From positions 41,820 to 105,819 of the forward strand of contig RHGE01000008.1 in the NCBI GenBank assembly GCA_004296775.1: DNA of 64,000 nucleotides. The letters are read 5' to 3'. The notes below the pieces were generated by a model. It had not been told where the DNA came from and made no database searches. It saw nothing but the letters and a program-made list of their open reading frames with translations. The position numbers and the translations under genes are program-made. Of the stretch, positions 1-9,092 are shown piece by piece; the first letter of the stretch is position 1, and the number at the start of each line of letters is the position of its first letter. Origin of the DNA: Marinilabiliaceae bacterium JC017 (GTDB taxonomy: Bacteria; Bacteroidota; Bacteroidia; Bacteroidales; Marinilabiliaceae).

Positions 1-33
1 GCACCAAAAAATAGAATCAGGATAAGGAGTAAA

Positions 34-67
34 AAAACGCCCGGCTTCTTGCGGTACCGGGCGTTTT
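34..67. terminator. Bidirectional intrinsic terminator
   Basis: An 11-bp perfect stem (AAAACGCCCGG at 34-44 with CCGGGCGTTTT at 57-67) closes a 12-nt loop, with an A-run on one side and a T-run on the other. It can terminate transcription entering from the left on the plus strand or from the ROK operon on the minus strand, whose last stop codon lies about 190 bp away. Confidence 0.8.
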
Positions 68-97
68 GTATACTTATTTAAGTTGTTTATTCGCTAT

Positions 98-143
98 GTT
101 AGTTGGAAACTAACTTTTAATAGTGGAACGCGATACAATCGCG
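98..143. repeat. Pair of small hairpins with 3-nt loops (REP-like)
   Basis: GTTAGTT-GGA-AACTAAC (98-114) and CGCGAT-ACA-ATCGCG (129-143) are two perfect stems, each closed by a 3-nt loop, 14 bp apart. They sit in the gene-free stretch between the terminator and the end of the first ROK gene. The layout resembles REP-type palindromic DNA or insertion-sequence remnants, but no transposase is nearby. The family is not identified. Confidence 0.45.
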
Positions 144-257
144 CACCAGCGAGGAAGACCTGTAGCACGGTCAAAGATTACCTTGTTTCTTCTTTGCCAT
201 CACTCCACGAACCCCGGGAAAATGACGGGCACTTTATTTGGTACCCGTCAGGTACTT

Positions 258-1118
258 TTATTTATGGAGGGCATCGTAATAAAGAGCTGCAGCGCCCAAC
301 ACAACAATATCGGGTTGATCACTTACTTCTATCTTGAGTCTTTCAACAGTTTTTTCATAAGGAAATTTCCTTATGGTTTTCCACATACAGGCTTCGAAAA
401 AAGAGTAAAACCTGGCAATATTACCACCTATCACAATACATTCAGGGTCATAGGCGTAGAGGATGGTTTTCATGGCATTACCAAAGTCATAGCCAAACTG
501 TTCAAGTACTGCCAGGGCTATCTTGTCTTCCTTTCTGGCCCTCTGATAGAGGGAGTCAGATTTTAATCCATATTTACGTATAAAATAGCCAGTGGTACAG
601 TAATACTCATAATTATGATCTTTATAGGGGATACCACCAAACTCCCCGGCACCGCAATTGGTACCGGAATACAACTTATTATCGGTGATAACGCCACATC
701 CCAGTCCCACACCAGTAGCAACTCCCACCAGGTTGGCAAACTGTTTGCCTTTGCCAAAATACTTCTCTCCCATGGCAAAACAATTGGCATCATTGTTCAC
801 ATAAACCCTAACTTTATATCGTTCTGTAAGCAGATCGGCCAAATGTACTTCACGCCACGACGGAATATGCTCCACATTATAAACAATTCCCTTATCCACA
901 TCAACCAGACTAGGCACACCAATACCGATACCCCCCACCTGGGAGGTAAACACTTTATCAATGGCATCCATCACCTCTTTCAATATTACCTCTTCCGGTT
1001 CAGTGTTATCAATCTCCAGGGCCAGTGACGTTTCCACCACATTATCCTTAACCCGCCCAACACGCAGCAACTTTCCGCCCAGGAAAACCCCTACGGCGCA
1101 TTGATTTGTTAATGTCAT
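258..1118 (-). CDS. ROK family protein with a degenerate phosphate motif
   Basis: This is a ROK-type sugar kinase/regulator homologue of about 286 residues. The catalytic-loop motif NDANCFAMGE, the GVGLGCGV segment and GAGEFGG are visible and align with the neighbouring paralogue. The first phosphate motif reads VGVFLGGK instead of the usual DLGGT, so the conserved Asp and Thr are both changed. The CxCGxxGC zinc motif common in ROK proteins is absent. The start at 1118 is chosen because it gives the same N-terminal length as the paralogue; ATG 1130 is also possible. It lies 22 bp downstream of the second ROK gene, so they are probably cotranscribed. It may be a non-catalytic partner or a kinase with altered nucleotide use. 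Substrate is unknown. Confidence 0.85.
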   Translation of the reverse strand: MTLTNQCAVGVFLGGKLLRVGRVKDNVVETSLALEIDNTEPEEVILKEVMDAIDKVFTSQVGGIGIGVPSLVDVDKGIVYNVEHIPSWREVHLADLLTERYKVRVYVNNDANCFAMGEKYFGKGKQFANLVGVATGVGLGCGVITDNKLYSGTNCGAGEFGGIPYKDHNYEYYCTTGYFIRKYGLKSDSLYQRARKEDKIALAVLEQFGYDFGNAMKTILYAYDPECIVIGGNIARFYSFFEACMWKTIRKFPYEKTVERLKIEVSDQPDIVVLGAAALYYDALHK

Positions 1119-1140
1119 ATCTTTTATCATGCAAATATTG

Positions 1141-2010
1141 TTAGTTATTAGTAACCAATTCAGCGGCATCAATACACAACGCGGCAGCACCCAGGATGGC
1201 AATTTCCTGCATATCGGAAGGAAGGACCTTAATATTTTCGAGGGTGACGGAGTATGGAAAGCTTCGCAATTCCTCCCACATGGCGGCCTGGTAAAACCGA
1301 AATGATTTGGACACCGATCCGCCCAGGATAATCACCTCCGGATCCACCGCATAAAGGATCACTTTAATGGCTTTTCCCAAATGACTCCCATATTCACGGA
1401 ATGCCTTCAGGGCTGTTTCATCTCCCAAAGAAGCCTGTTTGGCCATAACACCACCATCTTGGTTATAAAAATGATTGAAAAACTGACCACTGCAATAAAA
1501 CTCATAGTTGTAGTCCAGGTAAGGAATCATGCCAAACTCACCGGCCCCGCAATTTTGATCGGATAGTATATGGCCGTTCTTAACAATACCTCCCCCCAGT
1601 CCGGTTCCGGTAATCAATCCTACAAAGTCCTTATACTGCCGACCCTGACCAAAAACCCGTTCTCCTATGGCAAAACAATTGGCATCATTGGTGATAAATA
1701 CCGGTACCTTAAAATAAGACTGAAGCCGATCTTTCAAATATACTTTTTCCCAGGATGGAATATTTTGCACATTGTAAACAATTCCTTCTTCTGGCTTCAC
1801 CAAACTGGGCACTCCAACACCAATGGCTTGTGTATCGGGTTCAAACACCTCTGAGATGGTGGCCATCAAATCATCCAACACCACCTCTGCCCTATCGGTT
1901 TTAGGAACCAAACGACTTGCTTTCTTAACAATTTCACCGTTCACTACCCGGCCTGCCCGCATATTGGTTCCTCCCAGGTCTACTCCAATTATTGCACTTT
2001 TTCTATTCAT
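1141..2010 (-). CDS. ROK family sugar kinase
   Basis: This is a 289-residue ROK family protein, probably a cytoplasmic kinase that phosphorylates a hexose or amino sugar with ATP. The N-terminal phosphate motif IGVDLGGTNMRAG, the catalytic-base motif NDANCFAIGE and the GTGLGGGIV loop are intact. The CxCGxxGC zinc motif and the His of the usual ExGH are missing (GEFGMIPY), as in a subset of ROK proteins. The ATG at 2010 is preferred to an upstream TTG at 2028 because it places the phosphate motif at the usual distance. It follows the GH2 glucosaminidase-like gene by 65 bp on the same strand, which suggests it phosphorylates the sugar that enzyme releases (inference: glucosamine). Confidence 0.88.
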   Translation of the reverse strand: MNRKSAIIGVDLGGTNMRAGRVVNGEIVKKASRLVPKTDRAEVVLDDLMATISEVFEPDTQAIGVGVPSLVKPEEGIVYNVQNIPSWEKVYLKDRLQSYFKVPVFITNDANCFAIGERVFGQGRQYKDFVGLITGTGLGGGIVKNGHILSDQNCGAGEFGMIPYLDYNYEFYCSGQFFNHFYNQDGGVMAKQASLGDETALKAFREYGSHLGKAIKVILYAVDPEVIILGGSVSKSFRFYQAAMWEELRSFPYSVTLENIKVLPSDMQEIAILGAAALCIDAAELVTNN

Positions 2011-2075
2011 TAATATCTGATTATTCAAATGATTTCTTTTTTAGATTAAGTGGTCATTTTAATCACTAATCGGCA

Positions 2076-4715
2076 TTATTTCTTTAGATTCCATCCTTTT
2101 ACTCTGACTTCGGTTTCTTTTCCTTTTAATAGGCTTTGATGGATTTTAGCTTTTAATACTTTCTTTTCGCCAGGCAAAAGAGACACATAATTATCATTCC
2201 AGAATACCGGCACAATGGTTTCTCCATTTGATTTATCCACCACAGCCACCTCGATGAAAAAGGCCAGGTAAGGCTCAGAATTTGTCAATTCACAGGTAAA
2301 CACCCGGTAATCTCCTTCAACAGATTGATTGAACTGTTTTTTAACATTCACCTCAGGCAGGGTATTGATTCCTTTCAAATTGGCAAAACTTTTCGTTGGG
2401 GTATAAACCCAACGTGTTTTTTCAAAATCAAGCACATCCTCTTTGGTAGATAACCAATAGAAATTACCAGCTACCTCATCCCCCGATGCATCGTGTAGCT
2501 TTAAATCAATAAAATAAGTTTTTGACAGAGCAGGTATTGGTGGTACCGCCATTATTTTTTGAGAACTATTTTCCCTGGCAGTAAATTGTTTGGTCTCTTT
2601 AAACAGCTCCTTTGAGTTAATGTCCAACAAACGGATGGTTATTTTTAATCCGTCCACATCCCGGTATAAATCATTTACCACGTAGATTCCATTATCCTTA
2701 TAATTATAGACAGGGCTGAGTGGTTGACAAGCTTTTTGAGTGCCATAAAAAGCACCGTTGGGCATCAGGTAATAATCGTACAATTGCCAGAACATTTCAG
2801 GCCAGGCCGAATTTAACATCCACTGAATAACTCCTGTAGCATGGTCTTTATTCACCCGGAAGGCTTCAAACATGGGGCGAATGGCTTCATAATTTGACAT
2901 TTGCGATTTAAAGACAAACTCCTCCACATTTGAAGCCTTTCCATACCGCGCATCAAAAGCCCGCATATACCGGTCAAGAGATCCAAATTCATGACGGCCA
3001 CAATGGTAATTCCACACCTCATCGACCGGCCACAAATGTTCTTGCGGTATCATTTTACGAATGCTCTCCATTGGTGGCACCTGGGGCCCGGGTCCGGTTT
3101 CGGTATTGAAACCATAAGCACCCCCGGCAATGGTGTCGATATACCAATATACAGGCGGTACATAAGCATAGGGCCCTAACATCTTCACGCCTGTGGGGCC
3201 ACTTACTTCACTGACATTGTACACCTCGGTACCAAAGTCCTGGTATTTACAACCGGCCAGGATGGACCGTCCCGGATCCAGTGCTTTTATGTAACTATTC
3301 AGCTTTCTTTCCAGGTCGGGCAACGGCAACTTATCACTGCCATACACCCACAGGAAGATGCTTGGGTGCTGTCTTAACCATTTAACCTGATCACGATAAC
3401 CACTGGCTTGCAATTCCATGTCTTCAGGTGTACGAACAGACATATAATGATCTTCCGGCCTGCCGCAATAGGCTTCCCATTCCCAATGACAACTCCAGCC
3501 AATCATCAGTAACATACCATTCTCATCAGCGGCATCATACAATGTTTTATTCCTTCCCCAAAAGCCTTCCAACCGAATACAATTCAAATTCATGTGCCGT
3601 GCATATTCCACCTGGGCCCTTACCTTTTCATCACTATCGGCCAACAACATGTCATCAACCCATCCTCCTCCTTTAATCAGTATTTTTCTACCATTTACCT
3701 TATACCCTTTATGCCCCTCTTCAGTTAAATATTGCTCAATCTCCCTTATGCCAAAACGCGATTCCAATGCATCAGACAATTGCCTGTTAACAAAAGCTTT
3801 CACTGATAAATCATACAAATAAGGCTCACCCAGGTTATTGGGCCACCAAAGCTTGGGCTGTTGAAGCGCTAACTGTGGATACCCGGTGACATCAAAGATT
3901 ACATTTTTCTCTTCTCCAGACTCAATAGTTACCTCCTTATTAAGTTTTATCCCTTCAAACGCCACCTCAACCGTTGCACTTTCCTTTTTGCCGGAATGAT
4001 TCCTGACCAACACAGACACGCTGAGTTCGGCACTTTGCAACGAACTGCTTACTTTACTGTGAACATAGGGCGATGAAACAGAAACAGCCTTACTCTTCAG
4101 AAACTTTACTCCCCGCCAAAGTCCCATGTTATTATCAGGTGCTGCAGGATTCCAATCGACAAATCCAATGGTCAGATCTCCTCTCACCGGAGGTATTATT
4201 TCTACTGCAAGGGCATTCTCCCCTACCCTGACCATTTCGGTTACATCAAGCTCCCACATTCCAAATGCACCTTCAATGGTATTTTCATCCGCAATCAATT
4301 TCCCATTGCACCATATGTTAGCTTTATAATTTACCCCCTCAAATTTCAACCGATAGAAAGCATCCTTCTCCTTCTTCAAAAGGTTAAATGTTTTCCGGTA
4401 CCACCAACTTGTTTCAAATCTTTTAGCATCAATATCCTTAAGATTTTCCCCAAAGAAGACATCTTTATATTCTTTATTTTCGATAAGTGCATTCAATACT
4501 GTTGACGGAAGTTGCACGTTATACCAATCTCCTTTGTGGCAATCAGGCGAAGACAATTCAGCTCCTCCCACTTTTATCATTTCCGACGATTGCAATTGCC
4601 AATTTGCATTCATATCAGGCAAATCAACTTCATTAACATGTGACCGGGTACAACTCAATTGAAGCACAATTACCAGGAAAATAACAACATCCAATAATAA
4701 TATTCGATTTTTCAT
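2076..4715 (-). CDS. GH2 exo-beta-glucosaminidase-like lipoprotein
   Basis: This 879-residue secreted glycoside hydrolase has a lipoprotein signal (hydrophobic 5-20, lipobox LQLSC, Cys22). A GH2 sugar-binding domain comes first, with the DWNPAAPDNNMGLWRGV block typical of CsxA-type exo-glucosaminidases, then an Ig-like domain, a TIM barrel and C-terminal Ig-like domains. The acid/base site reads YGSDKLP (Asp461) where most GH2 enzymes have an Asn-Glu pair, and the nucleophile is Glu539 in FNTETGPG. Asp/Glu at these places is known for GH2 exo-beta-D-glucosaminidases, so release of glucosamine from chitosan oligomers is the best guess; beta-mannosidase-like activity is an alternative. It leads the operon with two ROK genes and lies downstream of a LacI regulator gene. 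No transporter is adjacent. Confidence 0.87.
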   Translation of the reverse strand: MKNRILLLDVVIFLVIVLQLSCTRSHVNEVDLPDMNANWQLQSSEMIKVGGAELSSPDCHKGDWYNVQLPSTVLNALIENKEYKDVFFGENLKDIDAKRFETSWWYRKTFNLLKKEKDAFYRLKFEGVNYKANIWCNGKLIADENTIEGAFGMWELDVTEMVRVGENALAVEIIPPVRGDLTIGFVDWNPAAPDNNMGLWRGVKFLKSKAVSVSSPYVHSKVSSSLQSAELSVSVLVRNHSGKKESATVEVAFEGIKLNKEVTIESGEEKNVIFDVTGYPQLALQQPKLWWPNNLGEPYLYDLSVKAFVNRQLSDALESRFGIREIEQYLTEEGHKGYKVNGRKILIKGGGWVDDMLLADSDEKVRAQVEYARHMNLNCIRLEGFWGRNKTLYDAADENGMLLMIGWSCHWEWEAYCGRPEDHYMSVRTPEDMELQASGYRDQVKWLRQHPSIFLWVYGSDKLPLPDLERKLNSYIKALDPGRSILAGCKYQDFGTEVYNVSEVSGPTGVKMLGPYAYVPPVYWYIDTIAGGAYGFNTETGPGPQVPPMESIRKMIPQEHLWPVDEVWNYHCGRHEFGSLDRYMRAFDARYGKASNVEEFVFKSQMSNYEAIRPMFEAFRVNKDHATGVIQWMLNSAWPEMFWQLYDYYLMPNGAFYGTQKACQPLSPVYNYKDNGIYVVNDLYRDVDGLKITIRLLDINSKELFKETKQFTARENSSQKIMAVPPIPALSKTYFIDLKLHDASGDEVAGNFYWLSTKEDVLDFEKTRWVYTPTKSFANLKGINTLPEVNVKKQFNQSVEGDYRVFTCELTNSEPYLAFFIEVAVVDKSNGETIVPVFWNDNYVSLLPGEKKVLKAKIHQSLLKGKETEVRVKGWNLKK

Positions 4716-4768
4716 AAATACAAGAGTTAGATTACAGACACCAAAAATGCATATTTAAATTATTTAGT

Positions 4769-4780
4769 GCAACCGTTTGC
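4769..4780. promoter_or_regulatory. Putative LacI-family operator upstream of the GH2 gene
   Basis: GCAACCGTTTGC is a 12-bp near-palindrome with a central CG (five of six pairs match), the form expected of LacI-family operators. It lies 54 bp upstream of the GH2 start. A second near-palindrome, GTTGCACAAC (4789-4798), is next to it. The neighbouring LacI regulator is the natural candidate to bind here; that is inference. Confidence 0.5.
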
Positions 4781-4832
4781 CTTATTAAGTTGCACAACTT
4801 TTGCAAATTCATGCAACTTGCAACATTACCAA

Positions 4833-4868
4833 TAAAAAAGCCGGGCTATCAATTAAGATTACCCGGCT
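4833..4868 (-). terminator. Intrinsic terminator of the lacI-type gene
   Basis: Read on the minus strand, AGCCGGG...CCCGGCT forms a 7-bp stem (4862-4868 with 4839-4845) followed by a run of six T. It ends 23 bp after the regulator's stop codon and insulates it from the GH2-ROK operon. Confidence 0.85.
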
Positions 4869-4891
4869 CGCTGAATACACTTATTCAGTGG

Positions 4892-5914
4892 TTATCTAAA
4901 ACTGGAATTTCTGATTAACAATTGAATTGGCTTCAGGAATATACCATCGCCATTTTGCTTTTTCTCGATGGCATCAACAAGGTGCTTTGCGGCCGCCTTT
5001 CCCATATCCAAACCGGGCATATCCACTGCAGAAAGCGAAGGTGTTATCAATTCATTACAGGGTTCATTCCCAAATGAAATAAAAGCCATATCTTCCGGTA
5101 CCCGAACATTATAATTCCTGACCAGATTCAGCATCAACAAACCCGATGTGGCGCTGGCGGTAAAAATACCATCAGGGGCTTCTTTTAACCCCATCCACAA
5201 TGCCATGGAATCACGCACATCTTTTTCATTTAAATCACTCGCCAATAAATGGCGCGGCAATAATGGCAAACCTGCTTTTTTCAAAGCGTCACGAAAACCT
5301 TCTGCACGCTCCTGAAACACTTTACAATTCTGTGGACCGGCCAGATGAGCCAATCGTGTACATCCCGAGGCGATTAAATGCTCCGTGGCCCTATAGGCAC
5401 CTTCATAATTATCAACCACCACCTTGGGGCCTTCAATGGCATAACTAACCCGGTCGAACATTGCCACCGGTACCTTTTTCTGTATAAACACATTGAAATG
5501 CTCCACAGTGGTTGTCTCCTTACTCAAACACGCCACTACCCCATCCACACGTGTTGAATACAGCACCTTGGCCATCTCACACTCTTTAGTAAAATCCTCA
5601 TTGCTCTGACAGATGATAATCTGGTACCCCGACTGCCGGGCCACTTCCTCTATTCCACTAACAGCCTGGGAAAAGAATTGACTGTTTAAACGGGGTATTA
5701 TTACCCCAATCAGATTGGTTTTACTTTTGGAAAGACTTGAGGCCACCAAATTCAACTCATATCCCAACTCCACGGCCATCTCCCGCACCCGGCTTTTAGT
5801 TTTTTCACTAATCTTACTGCTATCATTCAACGAACGGGAAACTGTTGAAGCGGAAATTCCCAACGCCCGGGCTATATCGTTTATGGTAACTTCTGATTTA
5901 TTTTTATCTGACAT
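4892..5914 (-). CDS. LacI family transcriptional regulator
   Basis: This is a 340-residue DNA-binding regulator. Residues 9-30 form the LacI helix-turn-helix (TINDIARALGISASTVSRSL), followed by the hinge helix (NLVASSLSKSKTNLIGVI) and a periplasmic-binding-protein-like sensor domain, with the usual family length. It probably represses or activates the downstream GH2-ROK-ROK operon in response to a sugar or sugar phosphate. A terminator separates it from that operon, so the operon has its own promoter and putative operator. The effector is unknown; amino-sugar derivatives are a guess from context. Confidence 0.93.
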   Translation of the reverse strand: MSDKNKSEVTINDIARALGISASTVSRSLNDSSKISEKTKSRVREMAVELGYELNLVASSLSKSKTNLIGVIIPRLNSQFFSQAVSGIEEVARQSGYQIIICQSNEDFTKECEMAKVLYSTRVDGVVACLSKETTTVEHFNVFIQKKVPVAMFDRVSYAIEGPKVVVDNYEGAYRATEHLIASGCTRLAHLAGPQNCKVFQERAEGFRDALKKAGLPLLPRHLLASDLNEKDVRDSMALWMGLKEAPDGIFTASATSGLLMLNLVRNYNVRVPEDMAFISFGNEPCNELITPSLSAVDMPGLDMGKAAAKHLVDAIEKKQNGDGIFLKPIQLLIRNSSFR

Positions 5915-5952
5915 GAAATTTTGCTTTCTAATGTGTAATAATAGATCGTTAA

Positions 5953-6068
5953 TATCTTATCAGTAATGTCTGTATATTTTTTGGCAGGTTATTGCAATGT
6001 CGGTCATGCAAATATCTTGATACCTGATACTCATATCTGGGTACTTTTCTGGCTTGTCCAGGTTAGGT
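5953..6068 (+). repeat. R2 repeat copy nested in R1
   Basis: This copy contains CTTATCAGTAATGTC, TTTTTTGGCAGGTTATT, CTTGATACCTGATACTC and the end CTTGTCC. Similar sequence occurs at 15478-15580 and, in reverse, at 35165-35310, 38070-38185 and 63533-63652. It splits the R1 sequence just after GTTA. Confidence 0.6.
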
Positions 6069-6163
6069 TTTAGATAATAGATATTAGATCGTTTTACATT
6101 ACTCTCATTTTACACCACTAACAACTTTGTCTATTGGATAAATACAAACTATTTTTCAATGAC

Positions 6164-6407
6164 TAATGCGAATCAAGGGTTGAAAGTTATTGATTCTTTA
6201 CAATTACAAATAAATTCACCCCTCTTCGGGGTTGTATTTATGGTTGTTATTTCATCCCCGAGCTCCGCACGGGGTTATTCACTTTTATATTCTTCGGACA
6301 ATCCTATCCCGAAGGGATAAAATATGAATAAACGTGGGTGTAACCCGCGGTTTATTAGTATTCTAAATATAGAACCCCGAATGGGGTTCAACCATTGATT
6401 CGCATTA
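6164..6407. repeat. 244-bp multi-hairpin element with 21-bp inverted ends
   Basis: The first and last 21 bp (6164-6184 and 6387-6407) are inverted repeats matching at 20 of 21 positions (TAATGCGAATCAA... and ...TTGATTCGCATTA). Inside are five compact hairpins: 6218-6232, 6256-6274, 6305-6319 (TATCCC-GAA-GGGATA), 6333-6349 and 6372-6389 (GAACCCC-GAAT-GGGGTTC). No coding sequence fits in it. The structure suits a MITE-like element or a structured RNA. Confidence 0.7.
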
Positions 6408-6587
6408 CTTACAAAAGTTCAGCGAACCATTGGTGTAAAGTACATGAATAATACTGATTGATATAAACGGATAATACACTATAATTTTAACTTTCTCCTT
6501 GATCACCGTTTTAGGAGACCACACTTATTTACCTTTAAAACTGTATCGTTTGAAAACGATATTTAATATATTCTGAACAGCAAAGAT

Positions 6588-6662
6588 AGAAAATAACCAC
6601 AGTAACCCGGAGATCATTAACACTCTGCATGTAGAACCCCAACGAGGGGTTCAATCCTTGAA
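6588..6662. repeat. Truncated, diverged copy of the multi-hairpin element
   Basis: TAACCC...GTAGAACCCC-aacga-GGGGTTCAA...TTGAATC repeats the right-hand part of the element at 6164-6407 with substitutions, and keeps its last hairpin. The remainder of 6663-7090 holds nothing recognisable. Confidence 0.5.
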
Positions 6663-7090
6663 TCTATTGGGAGTAAGTCAAATCATCCATTATCTAGATA
6701 ATTTATTTGGGATAATACTGAAAAAAATTAAAGAAATACCGTTTTCACTGAAATATGAATACTTCCTCACAAAACATCCATGTCATTTAGAACCAAATCA
6801 TCACAACTGACACAGGATGTTTATCAATAAATTCTACGTGTTTATTTAAAAAATCATGACATTCATCACATTCCAACACGCTCTATGTGTTCTTACGATC
6901 TTTATTTCCTTACCTTAGTTTCATCTTTCCTGACAGGTTGTTTTCCCCTTGCCCCGTTCCTCTCTTTCTTCCATATTGAACGGGGCATTTTTCTTTTTAT
7001 CTCCTCAGCTTTCCACAGGTCATAATCAGCCATAAAAAAAGGCCACCTTAAAGGCAGCCTCCATCTATAATTTCAATAGAATAATATCTT

Positions 7091-9040
7091 CTACTCAATC
7101 GTTAACCGGTCATCAAGCATACGGTTATTAAATTGCTGGACTATTCCTTTACATTTCGCCTCATATTTGCTAATATCCAGCGTCCCTTTAATATCCTTTT
7201 CCAGGAAGGGATCTTCAATCCGGTTAAAGACACTCATCATCTTCTTTCCATCAAAATACATCACCAGGTCATCCACTATGAACTGATAAGAACCATTGAT
7301 GTAATTGATTGCATAACCTTCCTCTTCACTGTCAAAAAGATCTTTCCCAAATGCCATATAGTCGTCCTTGTAGTTTAGGTAATCCAACACGGTTGGCATT
7401 ATATCAATCTGCTGGGCAATCTTATCATCCACTCCTTTAAGGGAATCACCAGGCGCATAAAAAATAAGTGGGATTGCAAATGCATTCACACTTGTTTTAT
7501 ACTCCTTATAATGTGGTCGGCTACTGTGATCAGCTGTAATAACAAACAATGTATTTTTAAACCAGGGCATCTTGGATGCAGACTCGAAAAACTTCTTCAA
7601 TGAATAATCGGTGTAACCTGCACATTGATGCAATGGCAAAGTACCTTTTGGAAATTTCCCTTGAAACTCTTCCGGCACTTTAAAAGGGTGATGCGATGAT
7701 ACCGAAAACAAGGTGGTATAAAAAGGTTCTTTCATTTTATTCAGTTCTGAGGCATAAAATTGAAAAAACTTATCATCCCAAATTCCCCAAATACCATCAA
7801 AGTCATCATCATTATTATATTCTGTCTTACCCAGATAACGATCAAACCCAGCCATATTAGCAAACGCCTGAAACCCCATGGATCCATTGTGTGCCCCATG
7901 AAAGAAGGCTGTCTGATAACCTTGTTCACCAAGAATACTGGCCGTACTGTTTATTTTATTACCCGAATATTCTGATACAATATATGGCAATACCAGTGAC
8001 GGGATACTTGCAATCACCGAAGGCATGGCATCTATGGATTTACGGCCATTGGCAAAGGTATTAGGAAACACCATACTTTCGTTTACCAGGGAATCCAAAA
8101 AAGGTGTATAACCTTTATAATTACCCCCATCTATATCTTTATTGAAAGAGCCAAACAATTCTCTGTTGAAGCTTTCCAAAATGAAAACCACCACATTTTT
8201 CTTATTCATCTCTCCTGTACGGTCCTCGTTCAATCTCACAGGAGAATAAACTTTTTCCAGCTCCTGATCGGAAGAAAAGAAATTTTTGCGCTCGTAGTTT
8301 TTCTTACCCCAGGTACGTATAATGCAAAATGGCGTATTCAATACCAAAGAAATTTGCTCAGGTGTTTTCACATACTTACCGGCATTACTCATGTTAATGG
8401 GGCGGGTACTATGTCGATAACCACCACGCATACCAACAACTGAAAAACCGGAAAATATGACCAGGGCCAACAAAGAAGCCAAACCATAATACCACCTATT
8501 GGAAATTGCGATGGGACGAGGTTTTAACAGGGAATAAACGAACGCCAAAGCCACCATCATGATGATAAAGTAAACAAATACATACCAGTAGTCAGCCATG
8601 AACTGCATCCAGAGGGAGCCCATATTATCTTCATTCTCCAATATATTCAAAACATTGTAGGTGGTTCGTTTTAAAATAAATCGATAGTAGATAAAATCAA
8701 TGGCATTGGCACCAAATCCAATACCATTCAAAATCATAAAGAGCCATTTCAGGAACTTTTGATAACCATTGGAAAATTTAATCGGGAAAGGCAAAGTATA
8801 AAACAGCAGGTACAAAGCATTGAGATACAGCAACGCACTTATATCGAACTTAACACCCCCCAACATAATGGTCATGAACCGCCCAGATGTTAAATTGGGG
8901 AACAAATCCGCATTAAATAAATAAAAAGAGACTCTGAAAATAGAATAAAACAAAAGCAGAGTAACAAACCGATAAACTAAAACAAGATACTCATTGGCAG
9001 TATATTGTTTTTTTAATCTTTGCAACAAGGTCATAACCAT
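7091..9040 (-). CDS. LTA synthase family (sulfatase-fold) membrane enzyme
   Basis: This 649-residue inner-membrane protein has about five N-terminal membrane segments (to about residue 215) and an extracytoplasmic alkaline phosphatase/sulfatase-fold domain. Motifs visible are VVFILESFNRELFG (metal-binding Glu), NGRKSIDAMPS with Ser335 in the position of the LtaS catalytic Thr, FFHGAHNGSMGF, SVSSHHPF and ITADHSSRP. The family transfers phosphoglycerol or phosphoethanolamine-type groups to surface polymers or lipids; Bacteroidota lack lipoteichoic acid, so the acceptor is probably an envelope glycan or lipid (inference). Two in-frame ATGs lie at 9040 and 9034. It appears monocistronic. Confidence 0.88.
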   Translation of the reverse strand: MVMTLLQRLKKQYTANEYLVLVYRFVTLLLFYSIFRVSFYLFNADLFPNLTSGRFMTIMLGGVKFDISALLYLNALYLLFYTLPFPIKFSNGYQKFLKWLFMILNGIGFGANAIDFIYYRFILKRTTYNVLNILENEDNMGSLWMQFMADYWYVFVYFIIMMVALAFVYSLLKPRPIAISNRWYYGLASLLALVIFSGFSVVGMRGGYRHSTRPINMSNAGKYVKTPEQISLVLNTPFCIIRTWGKKNYERKNFFSSDQELEKVYSPVRLNEDRTGEMNKKNVVVFILESFNRELFGSFNKDIDGGNYKGYTPFLDSLVNESMVFPNTFANGRKSIDAMPSVIASIPSLVLPYIVSEYSGNKINSTASILGEQGYQTAFFHGAHNGSMGFQAFANMAGFDRYLGKTEYNNDDDFDGIWGIWDDKFFQFYASELNKMKEPFYTTLFSVSSHHPFKVPEEFQGKFPKGTLPLHQCAGYTDYSLKKFFESASKMPWFKNTLFVITADHSSRPHYKEYKTSVNAFAIPLIFYAPGDSLKGVDDKIAQQIDIMPTVLDYLNYKDDYMAFGKDLFDSEEEGYAINYINGSYQFIVDDLVMYFDGKKMMSVFNRIEDPFLEKDIKGTLDISKYEAKCKGIVQQFNNRMLDDRLTIE

Positions 9041-9092
9041 TTATTAAACTTTAAAGAACTCGCAAATATACAATTTATCTGAACCCGCTATT

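Larger units (their letters stand above)
5938..6433. repeat. R1 repeat copy interrupted by two other elements
   Basis: The gene-free stretch 5915-7090 begins with an R1 copy whose left end (ATAGATCGTTA, 5941-5951) and right end (CTTACAAAAGTTCAGCGAAC, 6407-6426) are separated by an R2 insertion and a 244-bp multi-hairpin element. Intact R1 copies at 25998-26132 and 39681-39817 show the continuous order of the same blocks, so the interruption is visible by comparison. Confidence 0.65.
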
